From Halobacillus salinarum (lineage in GTDB: Bacteria; Bacillota; Bacilli; Bacillales; Halobacillaceae), in the NCBI RefSeq assembly GCF_022919095.1, contig NZ_CP095073.1:1178001-1242000 (forward strand): 64,000 nt of DNA, given 5' to 3'. Of this stretch, positions 15,865-24,322 are shown piece after piece (position 1 is the stretch's first letter; every line of letters begins with the position of its first letter). The notes beneath the pieces are model-generated. The model saw only the letters and a list, made by a program, of their open reading frames with translations, was not told where the DNA came from and did not search any database. The position numbers and the translations under genes were made by a program.

Positions 15865-17124
15865 ATGCAAGGTTTTGTTGATGCCATTCAAGGCTTTTTA
15901 GACTTAGGGGCAACTGTCATTCTGCCCGTAGCCATTTTCTTATTAGGTTTATTATTTGGTCAAAAACCAGGCAAAGCGTTCCGCTCCGGTTTAACGATCG
16001 GTGTTGCGTTTGTCGGTATTTTCTTAGTCGTAGATTTGCTCGTAAATAACTTAGGACCAGCGGCGCAAGGCATGGTGGACCGGTTAGGCGTTGAACTGAA
16101 CGTCATTGATGTTGGCTGGCCAGCTTCTTCCTCGATCGCATGGGCCTCGGTTGTTGCCGCATTTATTATTCCACTCGGACTGGTTGTAAACGTTATCATG
16201 CTTGTGACGAAAACAACGAAAACGATGAACGTGGATATTTGGAATTTCTGGCACTACACGTTTATCGCAGCGATGATTTATGCCATCTCCGGCAGCATCG
16301 TTGAAGGACTGATCGGCGCTGTCATTTTCCAAATTATCTGCTTGAAAGTAGCCGACTGGACAGCACCTATGGTCAGCGAGTTTTACGAATTGCCAGGCGT
16401 TTCCATTGCTACAGGTAGTACGATTTCGTATGCACCAGGGATCTTTCTCGTCCGCTGGCTGCAAAAAATCCCTGGCGTGAAAAACTGGCATGCCGATCCA
16501 GATGCGATCCAAAGGCGCTTCGGCGTATTCGGTGAATCGATTTTCATTGGCTTGTTTCTCGGTGCCGCCATTGGTATTTTAGCCGGTTACGGTGTTGGTG
16601 ATGTCATTGATATCGGGATGTCAATGGCAGCCGTTATGGTATTGATGCCGCGGATGGTCAAAATCCTGATGGAAGGGTTAATGCCGGTATCTGAATCTGC
16701 GCGTGAGTGGTTGTCCAAGCGCTTCGGTGATCGCGAAATCCATATCGGACTTGATGCCGCTGTATTGCTCGGCCATCCATCCGTCATTTCTACGGCATTG
16801 ATCCTTGTACCGATCACGGTTGTGCTAGCGGTTATTCTGCCTGGGAATTCCCTGCTGCCATTTGGTGACTTAGCTACGATTCCATTTGTCGTCGCCTTTA
16901 TCGTCGGCGCAGCACGAGGGAACATCGTCCATTCCGTAATAGTCGGAACAATTATGATTGCCATTTCCTTATATGCAGCTACTGATGTTGCCCCTATTTT
17001 CACGGATATGGCGAAAAATGCTGCTTTCGATATGCCGGAAGGATCCGCGCAAATCTCCAGTATTGACCAAGGCGGAAACATTATTAACTGGATCATCTAT
17101 CGCGTCTTCAGTTTGTTTAATTGA
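15865..17124 (+). CDS. gatC: PTS EIIC component, galactitol type permease
   Basis: 419 aa, strongly hydrophobic with about 10-12 membrane segments. Typical EIIC(Gat) stretches are 'LDLGATVILPVAIFLLGLLFG', 'NVDIWNFWHYTF', 'HIGLDAAVLLGHPSVI' and 'LPFGDLATIPFVVAFIVG'. It is the membrane channel that moves the polyol inward while EIIB phosphorylates it. SD GAGGGAGG precedes ATG 15865. It lies between the EIIB genes and two zinc dehydrogenases that would oxidise the polyol phosphate. Confidence 0.92.
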   Translation: MQGFVDAIQGFLDLGATVILPVAIFLLGLLFGQKPGKAFRSGLTIGVAFVGIFLVVDLLVNNLGPAAQGMVDRLGVELNVIDVGWPASSSIAWASVVAAFIIPLGLVVNVIMLVTKTTKTMNVDIWNFWHYTFIAAMIYAISGSIVEGLIGAVIFQIICLKVADWTAPMVSEFYELPGVSIATGSTISYAPGIFLVRWLQKIPGVKNWHADPDAIQRRFGVFGESIFIGLFLGAAIGILAGYGVGDVIDIGMSMAAVMVLMPRMVKILMEGLMPVSESAREWLSKRFGDREIHIGLDAAVLLGHPSVISTALILVPITVVLAVILPGNSLLPFGDLATIPFVVAFIVGAARGNIVHSVIVGTIMIAISLYAATDVAPIFTDMAKNAAFDMPEGSAQISSIDQGGNIINWIIYRVFSLFN

Positions 17125-17142
17125 ATGTAGGAGGAGTTATCC

Positions 17143-18174
17143 ATGAAAGCACTCGTTAAAACAGAACTCGGCTTTGGAAACTTGGAAATTCAAGAAAAAC
17201 AAGTCCCTGCTCCTGGCAGGGGCGAGGTGAAAATAGAAGTGAAATACGCCGGCATCTGCGGCTCAGACATTCACACGTATGAAGGCCATTACAAAGTGGC
17301 AGCCCCAGTGACACTCGGGCATGAATTTTCCGGCGAAATCGTTGAAGTAGGGGAAGGTGTTACTGAATTTCAACCCGGCGATCGGGTCACATCTGAAACG
17401 ACGTTCTACATTTGCGGGAAATGCGAATACTGTCAAAACGGCGACTACAACCTTTGTAATTATAGAAAAGGACTCGGTACCCAGCAGGACGGAGGCTTTG
17501 CTAAATATTTAATCGCAAGAAAAGACAGCGTCCATCATCTTCCGGACAACGTGGATTTTCAGTCAGCCGCGATGACCGAGCCGCTTGCCTGCACACATCA
17601 TGCCGTAGCCAAAACGGAAATCAATGAAGGTGATGTTGTCGTCGTGATTGGCCCGGGACCGATCGGCTTGTTCACAGCACAGGTCGCGAAAAGCCGCGGA
17701 GCAACCGTTGTGATCACTGGACTTACGAACGACCAAGTCCGCCTTGATAAAGCCGCGGAACTCGGTATCGATCATGCCGTTGACGTGCAGAAACAGGATT
17801 TGAAGGAGCTCGTCAACAGCCTGACAGACGGTTACGGAGCAGATGTTGTGTTTGAATGCTCCGGGGCTGCTCCGGCTGCCAAGCAGGGGCTCGATCTACT
17901 ACGGAAAAAAGGCCAGTACGGCCAGGTCGGCATTTTTGCCAATCCGGAAGTGAACTTCGATCTTGAAAAAATCATTCAGAAGGAAATCCGTGTCGTCGGC
18001 AGCCGCAGCCAGAAGCCGGCGGACTGGGAGCCTTCACTTGAATTAATGAATAACGGCAGTGTGAACGCCAAAGCCATGGTTACTCATCAATTTGATATTA
18101 CCCAGTGGGAAGAAGCCTACAACGCGATTAAAAGCGGGGAAGCGATTAAGGTGCTGCTCACGCCTGTTGAATAA
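17143..18174 (+). CDS. Zinc-dependent alcohol dehydrogenase, sorbitol/threonine dehydrogenase-like (MDR)
   Basis: 343 aa. Catalytic zinc ligands are in 'GICGSDIHTYEG' and 'GHEFSGEIVEVG'; the structural zinc loop is 'CGKCEYCQNGDYNLC'; the Rossmann motif is 'VIGPGPIGLFTAQ'. It oxidises a secondary alcohol of a polyol or polyol phosphate with NAD(P). It follows EIIC by 18 nt in the same operon. Together with the second dehydrogenase at 18374 it implies either two substrates or two successive oxidations. Confidence 0.88.
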   Translation: MKALVKTELGFGNLEIQEKQVPAPGRGEVKIEVKYAGICGSDIHTYEGHYKVAAPVTLGHEFSGEIVEVGEGVTEFQPGDRVTSETTFYICGKCEYCQNGDYNLCNYRKGLGTQQDGGFAKYLIARKDSVHHLPDNVDFQSAAMTEPLACTHHAVAKTEINEGDVVVVIGPGPIGLFTAQVAKSRGATVVITGLTNDQVRLDKAAELGIDHAVDVQKQDLKELVNSLTDGYGADVVFECSGAAPAAKQGLDLLRKKGQYGQVGIFANPEVNFDLEKIIQKEIRVVGSRSQKPADWEPSLELMNNGSVNAKAMVTHQFDITQWEEAYNAIKSGEAIKVLLTPVE

Positions 18175-18202
18175 TATTTCATGAAAGAAATGAGGGATAA
18201 AA

Positions 18203-18358
18203 ATGGTCGATGCATTGCTGGATTTTATGTTAGGGCCGATGCGGGGAATCGGTGACTTCTATTTTGAACACCAAATGATCTTCAACCCGATTGTTATAGC
18301 AATCGCAGCAGGGAAGATGTTTTTCAGCCGAAAAAAGAAGCACGAAGCAGAGGCCTAG
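18203..18358 (+). CDS. Small membrane peptide in the polyol PTS operon
   Basis: A 51-aa ORF with SD GAGGG about 6 nt before ATG 18203, filling the gap between the two dehydrogenases. It has an amphipathic N-terminus ('VDALLDFMLGPM'), one hydrophobic segment ('FNPIVIAIAAGKMFF', about 27-41) and a basic tail ('SRKKKHEAEA'), so it is probably a single-pass inner-membrane peptide. No family recognised. The good SD and the tight packing (15 nt to the next gene) argue that it is real. It might assist the EIIC permease; that is a guess. Confidence 0.6.
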   Translation: MVDALLDFMLGPMRGIGDFYFEHQMIFNPIVIAIAAGKMFFSRKKKHEAEA

Positions 18359-18373
18359 AAAGGAAGGAGAACG

Positions 18374-19432
18374 ATGAAATCCTTAAATCTCTACGATGAA
18401 CAGGATATCCGGTTTGAGGAATCCCCGGAACCTGTCATCGAAAAAGCGGATGATGTCATCATTCAAGTGAAAGCCGTAGGAATCTGCGGCTCGGACATCT
18501 CCCGTTATAAAAAGCTTGGCCCCTATGTCGAAGGGATGACGTTCGGCCACGAATTTGCCGGTGAGGTGATCGAAGTAGGGCCAGAAGTGGACAACGTTAC
18601 CCTCGGCGACCGCGTGACGGGCTGTCCGACCTTTTACTGCGGCGAGTGTGACCCCTGTCAAAAAGGGGAGCTTGCCCGCTGTGAAAACTTAACCGTTATC
18701 GGTGCGCGCCATCCTGGTGCGTACGCCGAATACGTCAAGCTTCCGGCGGCGCACGTCCTGCCGCTGCCGGTCAATGTCGATTACGATACAGCCGCGCTCG
18801 TGGAGCCTTCGTCTGTCGTGGCGCACGGTTTTTACCGGACGAGCATCCAGCCAGGTGCTGAAGTGGCCGTCATGGGCTGCGGAAGCATCGGTCTGCTGGC
18901 CGTACAATGGGCGAAAATCTTTGGGGCGAAAAAAGTGTATGCGATCGATATCGACGATTCCAAGCTTGAAGTTGCCCGCGAAGTCGGCGCAGATGTGTTA
19001 ATCAATTCACTGAATACTCCCGCCCACGAGCAGATCCACGAGTACACGAACGGTCTTGGTGTGGACCTTGCTGTTGAATCTGCCGGTTCGCCGGTCACGT
19101 CTGCGCAGATTCTTGCGCTGCCGAAAAAAGGCGGGGAAGTGGTGTTTATGGGCATTCCTTATGCCGATATCAACATTGAGCGTTACTACTTCGAGCGTAT
19201 CGTGCGTAATGAGCTTCGCATCCTTGGTTCGTGGAACGCGATATCCGCCCCCTTTCCCGGCACCGAATGGGATTCGACACTTCACTACATGGGCACAGGC
19301 CAGATTAATGTGAAGCCGATGATCTCCCACCGCTTGTCACTGGATGAGGGACCTGAGACGTTTGATCACTTAATCAATCAGAGGGACGCCTATGTGAAAG
19401 TCCTGTTTTATCCGGAAAAAGTAAGAGTCTAG
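18374..19432 (+). CDS. gatD: Galactitol-1-phosphate 5-dehydrogenase-like zinc alcohol dehydrogenase
   Basis: 352 aa MDR enzyme. It has catalytic zinc motifs 'GICGSDISRY' and 'FGHEFAGEVIEVG', the structural zinc loop 'CGECDPCQKGELARC', the Rossmann motif 'VMGCGSIGLLAVQ', and 'PFPGTEWDS' near the end, as in galactitol-1-phosphate dehydrogenases. It would oxidise the polyol phosphate delivered by the PTS to a ketose phosphate. No dedicated tagatose-phosphate kinase or aldolase lies in this operon. An arabitol-type substrate, as in Gat-like PTS of Listeria, is an alternative. Last gene before a strong terminator. Confidence 0.85.
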   Translation: MKSLNLYDEQDIRFEESPEPVIEKADDVIIQVKAVGICGSDISRYKKLGPYVEGMTFGHEFAGEVIEVGPEVDNVTLGDRVTGCPTFYCGECDPCQKGELARCENLTVIGARHPGAYAEYVKLPAAHVLPLPVNVDYDTAALVEPSSVVAHGFYRTSIQPGAEVAVMGCGSIGLLAVQWAKIFGAKKVYAIDIDDSKLEVAREVGADVLINSLNTPAHEQIHEYTNGLGVDLAVESAGSPVTSAQILALPKKGGEVVFMGIPYADINIERYYFERIVRNELRILGSWNAISAPFPGTEWDSTLHYMGTGQINVKPMISHRLSLDEGPETFDHLINQRDAYVKVLFYPEKVRV

Positions 19433-19456
19433 CAGAGATGCTGGGCTCTTTTTTTT
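19424..19456 (+). terminator. Terminator of the polyol PTS operon
   Basis: AGAGTCTAGC / GCTGGGCTCT (10 bp with G-T pairs), a 6-nt loop, then a run of eight T. It overlaps the stop codon of the preceding gene. Confidence 0.85.
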
Positions 19457-19579
19457 GATGTAAAGAAAAGCAGAAGCATCGTTCCTCGTGCCTGACCGGG
19501 CTTGTCTTCTTCATGACTAAACGGCTGTTCTTTGGGCCATCCTATACGATAAACTCGTTTGAAAGAGGGAGGAAGTTAA

Positions 19580-20284
19580 ATGAATGAGATCATCCTCTCG
19601 ATCATGCGTTCTATGGTCAGTTTTATACTGTTAATTCTTGTCACCGCCGTCATTGGGAAGCATATCAATGCACACAAAAATTATTACAGCTTCGCTTTTG
19701 CGATTACGATCGGCTCTTTCGTTGCTAATATGGGGTTTAATACCCATTTTAAGTTTAGTGAAATGCTTTTGTCTTTCCTTGCTTTAGTAGTGCTCTACTA
19801 TGCGTTTTTATCCATATCAGCCAAAAGCAGAAAAATCAGATCAATATTTTCCGGACGTCCCACCGTGTTAATTGAAAAAGGAAATCTTCTTGATCAAAAT
19901 ATGAAAAAAATCAAGTTTTCGCTCGATGACCTCAATCAGCATTTGCGGGAGCTTGGACTGTTTAACATCGAAGAGGTGGATTATGCGATTCTTGAAGTGA
20001 GTGGAGAACTGGCCATAAGGAAAAAAAGTCCGTATCAAAACCCGACTAATCAAGACATAAACCTTCCTTTCTCATCGTTTTCCCTGCCTGTTGAATTAAT
20101 TATGAACGGGAAGCTCGTCCATAAAAACGTACAACCGCCCTATACGAAAGAATGGATCGAAGGGGAGTGCAGGAAAAGAGACTTGGTGGTAGGCGATATT
20201 TATTATGCAGTTGTGAATAGTAACGGATCCCTCTTCGTCGATCCTTTCAAAGATGATCTTCACTCACCATCAGATATAGAATAA
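19580..20284 (+). CDS. DUF421 (YetF-family) membrane protein
   Basis: 234 aa. Three N-terminal membrane segments (about 8-25, 38-54, 60-80) are followed by the soluble YetF/DUF421 domain with 'RPTVLIEKGNLLDQNMKK', 'LRELGLFNIEEVDYAILEVSGELAI' and 'KRDLVVGDIYYAVVN'. SD GGGAGGAAG precedes ATG 19580. B. subtilis has several paralogues of unclear role; some spore-associated members are linked to germination and membrane functions. It appears monocistronic. Confidence 0.9.
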   Translation: MNEIILSIMRSMVSFILLILVTAVIGKHINAHKNYYSFAFAITIGSFVANMGFNTHFKFSEMLLSFLALVVLYYAFLSISAKSRKIRSIFSGRPTVLIEKGNLLDQNMKKIKFSLDDLNQHLRELGLFNIEEVDYAILEVSGELAIRKKSPYQNPTNQDINLPFSSFSLPVELIMNGKLVHKNVQPPYTKEWIEGECRKRDLVVGDIYYAVVNSNGSLFVDPFKDDLHSPSDIE

Positions 20285-20302
20285 TCTCTTTTCCTGTCGG
20301 AG

Positions 20303-20686
20303 TTACTTTTGGATAATCTGAATAAAATTGCCGCACGTATCATCAAAAACAGCAACGGTCACTTCGCCCATTTCTGTCGGCTCCATCATAAACTTTACGC
20401 CGCGTTCTTTTAATTGCTTGTACTCTTTATGGACATCTTCCACGCCAAACATCGTGGCTGGAATCCCATCATCAAATATTTTCTTTTGGTAATCTTTTGC
20501 GGCCGGGTGGTTATTGGGCTCAAGCAATAGCTCCGGCCCTTCTTGATCATGGGGAGAAACAAGCGTCAGCCATCTGAATTCACCGACAGGGACGTCTTGC
20601 TTCACTTTAAAGCCAAGCGTTTCTGAGTAAAATTCCAATGCCTTATCCTGATCTTCCACGAAGATGCTGTTTACAATGATTTTCAT
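20303..20686 (-). CDS. VOC-family (glyoxalase/bleomycin resistance-like) protein
   Basis: 127 aa. Paired beta-alpha-beta-beta-beta modules: 'VNSIFVEDQDKALEFYSETLGFKV' opens the first, and 'ATMFGVEDVHKEYKQLKERGVKFM' and 'VAVFDDTCGNFIQIIQ' form the second. The usual metal positions (Glu in 'GPELLLEP' and in the second module) look partly kept. Substrate unknown; such stand-alone VOC proteins bind or isomerise small molecules. SD AAAGGAGG. Convergent with the DUF421 gene. Confidence 0.88.
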   Translation of the reverse strand: MKIIVNSIFVEDQDKALEFYSETLGFKVKQDVPVGEFRWLTLVSPHDQEGPELLLEPNNHPAAKDYQKKIFDDGIPATMFGVEDVHKEYKQLKERGVKFMMEPTEMGEVTVAVFDDTCGNFIQIIQK

Positions 20687-20876
20687 ACTGATTTCCTCCT
20701 TTAATAGTTATGCATAACGGTGAATGCATCGATTTATTTACATTCTTACACTCTATCTAAGAATTTTAGCGCTGAACGTAAGATTTCAATCACACAAGTA
20801 AATGAAAGTAATACCAAAGCCAGCATTTCTACTAAACCAAAAAGATTCCAGCCGAACAGGACTGAAATCTTTCTTC

Positions 20877-22268
20877 TTATGCACGTTTGACCATATCGAT
20901 ATAAAGCTGCTGGTAGGCCTTATGTTCATCATCCATTCCGAGCTCGTGGTAGAGTTTGGCGAGCCATTGCACGGGCTCAGGGTCATCGGTACGAAGCTCC
21001 ATATCCCAGCTCATGCATTCAATTGCCTGCTTGGGCTGGTGGAAAAAGTGATAGAGTTCACCGAGCCGGCGCTGTTCGTTCGGGTCTTCAGTGATCCGGT
21101 GCATTTCATCAATTTTCTTAAGGAGCGGTTTAGCTTTCGGAATTTCTTTAAACGGTGCGGCCCATTCCTGAATGTAGGTAATGTCATGCTCACTGAGCAG
21201 GGAGTTAAGACTTTGGTGCAGAATGTCTTCGGCTTGGTCGTCTTTGGCTTCAAAAATCGTGAGCACTAGATTTTGCAGTGCTTCGGGGGTCATCTCTGTG
21301 CTGATTTTATTTTGTTTTACGAGTGTAAACAGCTGCTGTGACTGAGGTGGTGCAAGTTTAATGGAATGTTGTGTAATCAAGGTGAGGACGGCTTCTACTT
21401 TTCCATCATTTAAATAGCTGGTCAACAGCTGCTGCTGCAGAGGGGCAAAATCAGGAAGCCGCTTGTATAAATCTTCTAATATAGCTAGTTTGCCCGGTTC
21501 ATCAAAATGTTCGCCGATGAGGATGTGGAAAGAAGCGAAGTCCTCAGGTTTTTTGGCATGCGCAATGCGTGCAGTGTAAAGGACAACTAAATCGATCCAC
21601 CGGGAACGGTCGTTATAAAATGCGGAAAGTTTCTGGAATGATTCATCGTGGTCTTTCTCCAAGTACAAATGCTTTTCAACATAGATCGGATCTTTGGCAA
21701 GCGTGGCTTGATCTTCGTTTTTATAAAGCTCATCATAACGGGTGAACTGCAAGTCGCTTGAAAAAGTATCTACCAGGCTGTTTTCCGGAGCCATATCTTT
21801 CAATACATGCAGGATGCGGTAGCAGGACAGCAGTTTGCCGTCACGGCGCTCCTCGTAGTAGAGGTTTTTTATGAATTGAATCAAGTTTGCTTTTTTTATA
21901 AAGGATTCGAAATAGCTTGCAATCAGTGCGGTTTCTTGGAGAGAATGCTGCTTCTGAAGTTTCTTAAACAAGTCGTTAAAACTTTGCTTTTTGTAGTGAG
22001 GCTGTTCGGAAATGACTGTTTCGATCAGAGGATGAGGCGGGTAAAGAACGACTCCTTGTTTGAATGCTTTTGCTGCATGGGAGTGTTTCGTAACTTTTTT
22101 GGCAGGAACGTAGTTTAAGTACTTGTCCTGATGAAAAAATACGTAAAAGATTTCGTTCGTGTCATCTATTGTTTCAACTATCCGGCTTTGCTGGTATACC
22201 GTCATTCGTCGTACTTTTACAGAACGGGTGTCATTCTTTTCTTTTAAAGTAATGGTTGAAGTTGGCAT
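20877..22268 (-). CDS. Conserved hypothetical helical-repeat protein
   Basis: 463 aa from the second of two adjacent ATGs (22268); AGGAGG is 7 nt from it and only 4 nt from the ATG at 22271. Residues 1-75 form a beta-rich head ('TITLKEKNDTRSVKVRRMTVYQQ', 'FYVFFHQDKYLNYVPAKKV'). The rest is alpha-helical with TPR-like pairs, clearest at the end ('EQRRLGELYHFFHQPKQAIECM', 'PEPVQWLAKLYHELGMDDEHKAYQQLY'). No enzymatic motif or signal peptide. It probably acts as a cytoplasmic scaffold; I do not recognise a named family. Confidence 0.7.
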   Translation of the reverse strand: MPTSTITLKEKNDTRSVKVRRMTVYQQSRIVETIDDTNEIFYVFFHQDKYLNYVPAKKVTKHSHAAKAFKQGVVLYPPHPLIETVISEQPHYKKQSFNDLFKKLQKQHSLQETALIASYFESFIKKANLIQFIKNLYYEERRDGKLLSCYRILHVLKDMAPENSLVDTFSSDLQFTRYDELYKNEDQATLAKDPIYVEKHLYLEKDHDESFQKLSAFYNDRSRWIDLVVLYTARIAHAKKPEDFASFHILIGEHFDEPGKLAILEDLYKRLPDFAPLQQQLLTSYLNDGKVEAVLTLITQHSIKLAPPQSQQLFTLVKQNKISTEMTPEALQNLVLTIFEAKDDQAEDILHQSLNSLLSEHDITYIQEWAAPFKEIPKAKPLLKKIDEMHRITEDPNEQRRLGELYHFFHQPKQAIECMSWDMELRTDDPEPVQWLAKLYHELGMDDEHKAYQQLYIDMVKRA

Positions 22269-22328
22269 CATTCAGCCTCCTAACGTATACTTTCACCTTA
22301 CCACTTCTATGTATAATCGGCAATTCAT

Positions 22329-22366
22329 AAAAAAGACTTCCAGCTTGAGGACATCAAGCTGGAAGT
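22329..22366 (-). terminator. Terminator of the CWB2 surface-protein gene
   Basis: A perfect 12-bp stem ACTTCCAGCTTG / CAAGCTGGAAGT with a 7-nt loop and T run on the minus strand, 5 nt after the stop at 22371. Confidence 0.88.
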
Positions 22367-22370
22367 TGTT

Positions 22371-23837
22371 TTACCTACTAAAATCCACGGTATTTTTCAG
22401 TTCAGAAAGCGTTTTTCCATAAGGAGAGACGGTCGAGTCAAATTCGACAAAAATCTGTGTACTCTGGCTATAATAATCTGGTTGATTATAAAAGGTTGTA
22501 TTGTCAATTGAATATTCGTTCAACGGACCTCTTACTTTATTCATTCCTTTTTGTATCTCTGTTTCGCTCAATTCCAGTCCGAGCTTTTTCATTGCTTGAA
22601 TGGCAATGTCGTCATAAGTGAAATCATTGTTCATGATAAATGTTTGATACTCATCATCATAAGCTTGGAGGAAGTCTCCTTCAAAGACCATGAAATTGTT
22701 ATCAGGAGTAGGAATCACTTGCAGCCCTAATGTTTGACCGTATAATCCTTCAACTTTTGAAGCGGAGTCGTTCATTGGGTAGTCAGTCATATTCACCTGG
22801 TTGCTGCTGTAAGGTTCAGAAGCCAGACCCTGTCCAGGATTTGTGCCTGCGAACTGCTGATATTCAGAGACAACACCGTTGGAAACCGCACCGATGCCAC
22901 CGAGGACAAACACATCTAAGTCAAAATCTTCAAGATAAGATTGCGGTTCCTCTTCGACAATAGTAGGGTGGACTAACACAACCTTGGCATTGAAGCGGTG
23001 AGCTAATCCTGAAGCGACGACAGCATCTGGATAGTCTTCTTTTGTTTTACTGGTTGAGGTTCCTCGTACAACAATTAAGTGGTCCGGCTGAAAATCCTGA
23101 GATCGAAGGGCTGTGAAGTTTGTTTCATAACGGTTCTTGCCTGCTGTACGGTGAACGTGGATGCCTTTTTCTTTCAGAGATTCTTCTACATCCTTACTGA
23201 CGACGCCAGTCCCGCCATAGATATATACTTTCTCTATCGTATCAGGCAGGGACTCGGGCAGAGAGTCTTTGCGGCTTAAGTAAATCGGCACGCCTTTGAC
23301 TGCTGCAAGACCAGAAGCCGTCAGGGCATCGGCTGTCGTATAACCGTTTGCGACAATCGCTGTTGTATTTTTTGAGGTCCCGGCAAAATCGTTGATCGCA
23401 GCAGCGGTTTCAAAACGGCTGGAGCCGTTAATTCGTTGGACCTCTAAATCTTCTGTCTCAAGAGTGGCCGTGACCTGAGCAGAAATCGCACCTGTCCCGC
23501 CGAGCACATAGACTTTCTTGGCGCCGAGGCGGTTGATTTCCTTTAATACGATGGAATCAATCTCCTCTGTTTCTGTCAATAAGATCGGTGCGTCTTTCAC
23601 ACCGGCGAGGCTTGCGGCGGATAACGCATCCGCCGGGTTGTCGGCTCTTGCTAAAATGACAGATTGGTCTTCATTATCGAGACCGTCGGGCCAGCCTCGT
23701 TTTGAGACTTCAATCGCGGTTTCAAGTCGGTTGGTACCGGCAATGCGCTCAAATTTTGGTGAAGCACTTACGTTATGTAATGGTACTAAAGATAAGATGA
23801 GCAGCAGGGCCATTGCTGAAATAATAACTTTCTTCAT
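22371..23837 (-). CDS. Secreted cell-wall-binding repeat (CWB2) protein
   Basis: 488 aa with a clear signal peptide (KK, hydrophobic core, cleavage near 'NVSASP', about residue 25). Three CWB2 modules (about 28-320) each show 'I.G.NR.ET', 'A.ALSAASLAG' and 'VYVLGGTGAIS'-like strands; these repeats anchor proteins to the wall through anionic polymers. The C-terminal ~160 residues ('TNPGQGLASEPYSS' onward) are unrelated to the repeats and carry no recognised catalytic motif. SD AGGAGG. Expected at the cell surface; the job of the C-terminal domain is unknown. Confidence 0.88.
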   Translation of the reverse strand: MKKVIISAMALLLILSLVPLHNVSASPKFERIAGTNRLETAIEVSKRGWPDGLDNEDQSVILARADNPADALSAASLAGVKDAPILLTETEEIDSIVLKEINRLGAKKVYVLGGTGAISAQVTATLETEDLEVQRINGSSRFETAAAINDFAGTSKNTTAIVANGYTTADALTASGLAAVKGVPIYLSRKDSLPESLPDTIEKVYIYGGTGVVSKDVEESLKEKGIHVHRTAGKNRYETNFTALRSQDFQPDHLIVVRGTSTSKTKEDYPDAVVASGLAHRFNAKVVLVHPTIVEEEPQSYLEDFDLDVFVLGGIGAVSNGVVSEYQQFAGTNPGQGLASEPYSSNQVNMTDYPMNDSASKVEGLYGQTLGLQVIPTPDNNFMVFEGDFLQAYDDEYQTFIMNNDFTYDDIAIQAMKKLGLELSETEIQKGMNKVRGPLNEYSIDNTTFYNQPDYYSQSTQIFVEFDSTVSPYGKTLSELKNTVDFSR

Positions 23838-24027
23838 CCAATTCCTCCTGTTCTTTATTAAACACCTTCATAAGTTTAACATTGGAGGACCTATTTTCCT
23901 ATGAAACTTTTAATAATTGGTGGAATAATTATGGTAATTATAAGAAAGGAAGTAATCATATAAGACATACTACCGATTTTCAATCCTATAGCATTTTCTT
24001 TTTCGATACTTAGCTTTAATATAAGCT

Positions 24028-24240
24028 TTATTTTCTTTGTTCCTTTGTCCCATTTTTCCTTCTCTTCTGTACTTCTATAGAAACGGCTAGATAGGCAGTG
24101 CCTGACAACCCTATAATTCCAAAGCCTATAGCAATAAAGTCTTGGATGGTGTACGTAGTTTTAACAAAGAGCAAACTCATATTTATGACTACAAAGACAA
24201 TTAACACCCCGTGTATATTCCTAGACAAAAATTTATTCAT
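24028..24240 (-). CDS. Small membrane protein, hypothetical
   Basis: 70 aa, SD GAGGAG 6 nt before ATG 24240. Two hydrophobic segments (about 11-27 and 33-53) are joined by a short loop, followed by a very basic tail ('EVQKRRKNGTKEQRK'). No family recognised. It stands alone between the CWB2 and prenyltransferase genes, and its base composition is more A/T rich than its neighbours. Confidence 0.6.
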   Translation of the reverse strand: MNKFLSRNIHGVLIVFVVINMSLLFVKTTYTIQDFIAIGFGIIGLSGTAYLAVSIEVQKRRKNGTKEQRK

Positions 24241-24322
24241 AGCTTACTCCTCTATAACTTCTAAATCTATTCCATTCCATTCGTTCTCCAAATACATTTT
24301 CAACAATAAACTTTTAGAAAAC

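Noticed and set aside
16587-17096. Minus-strand ORF (169 aa) inside the EIIC gene
   Set aside because: Antisense shadow with low-complexity Ile/Thr/Ser composition.
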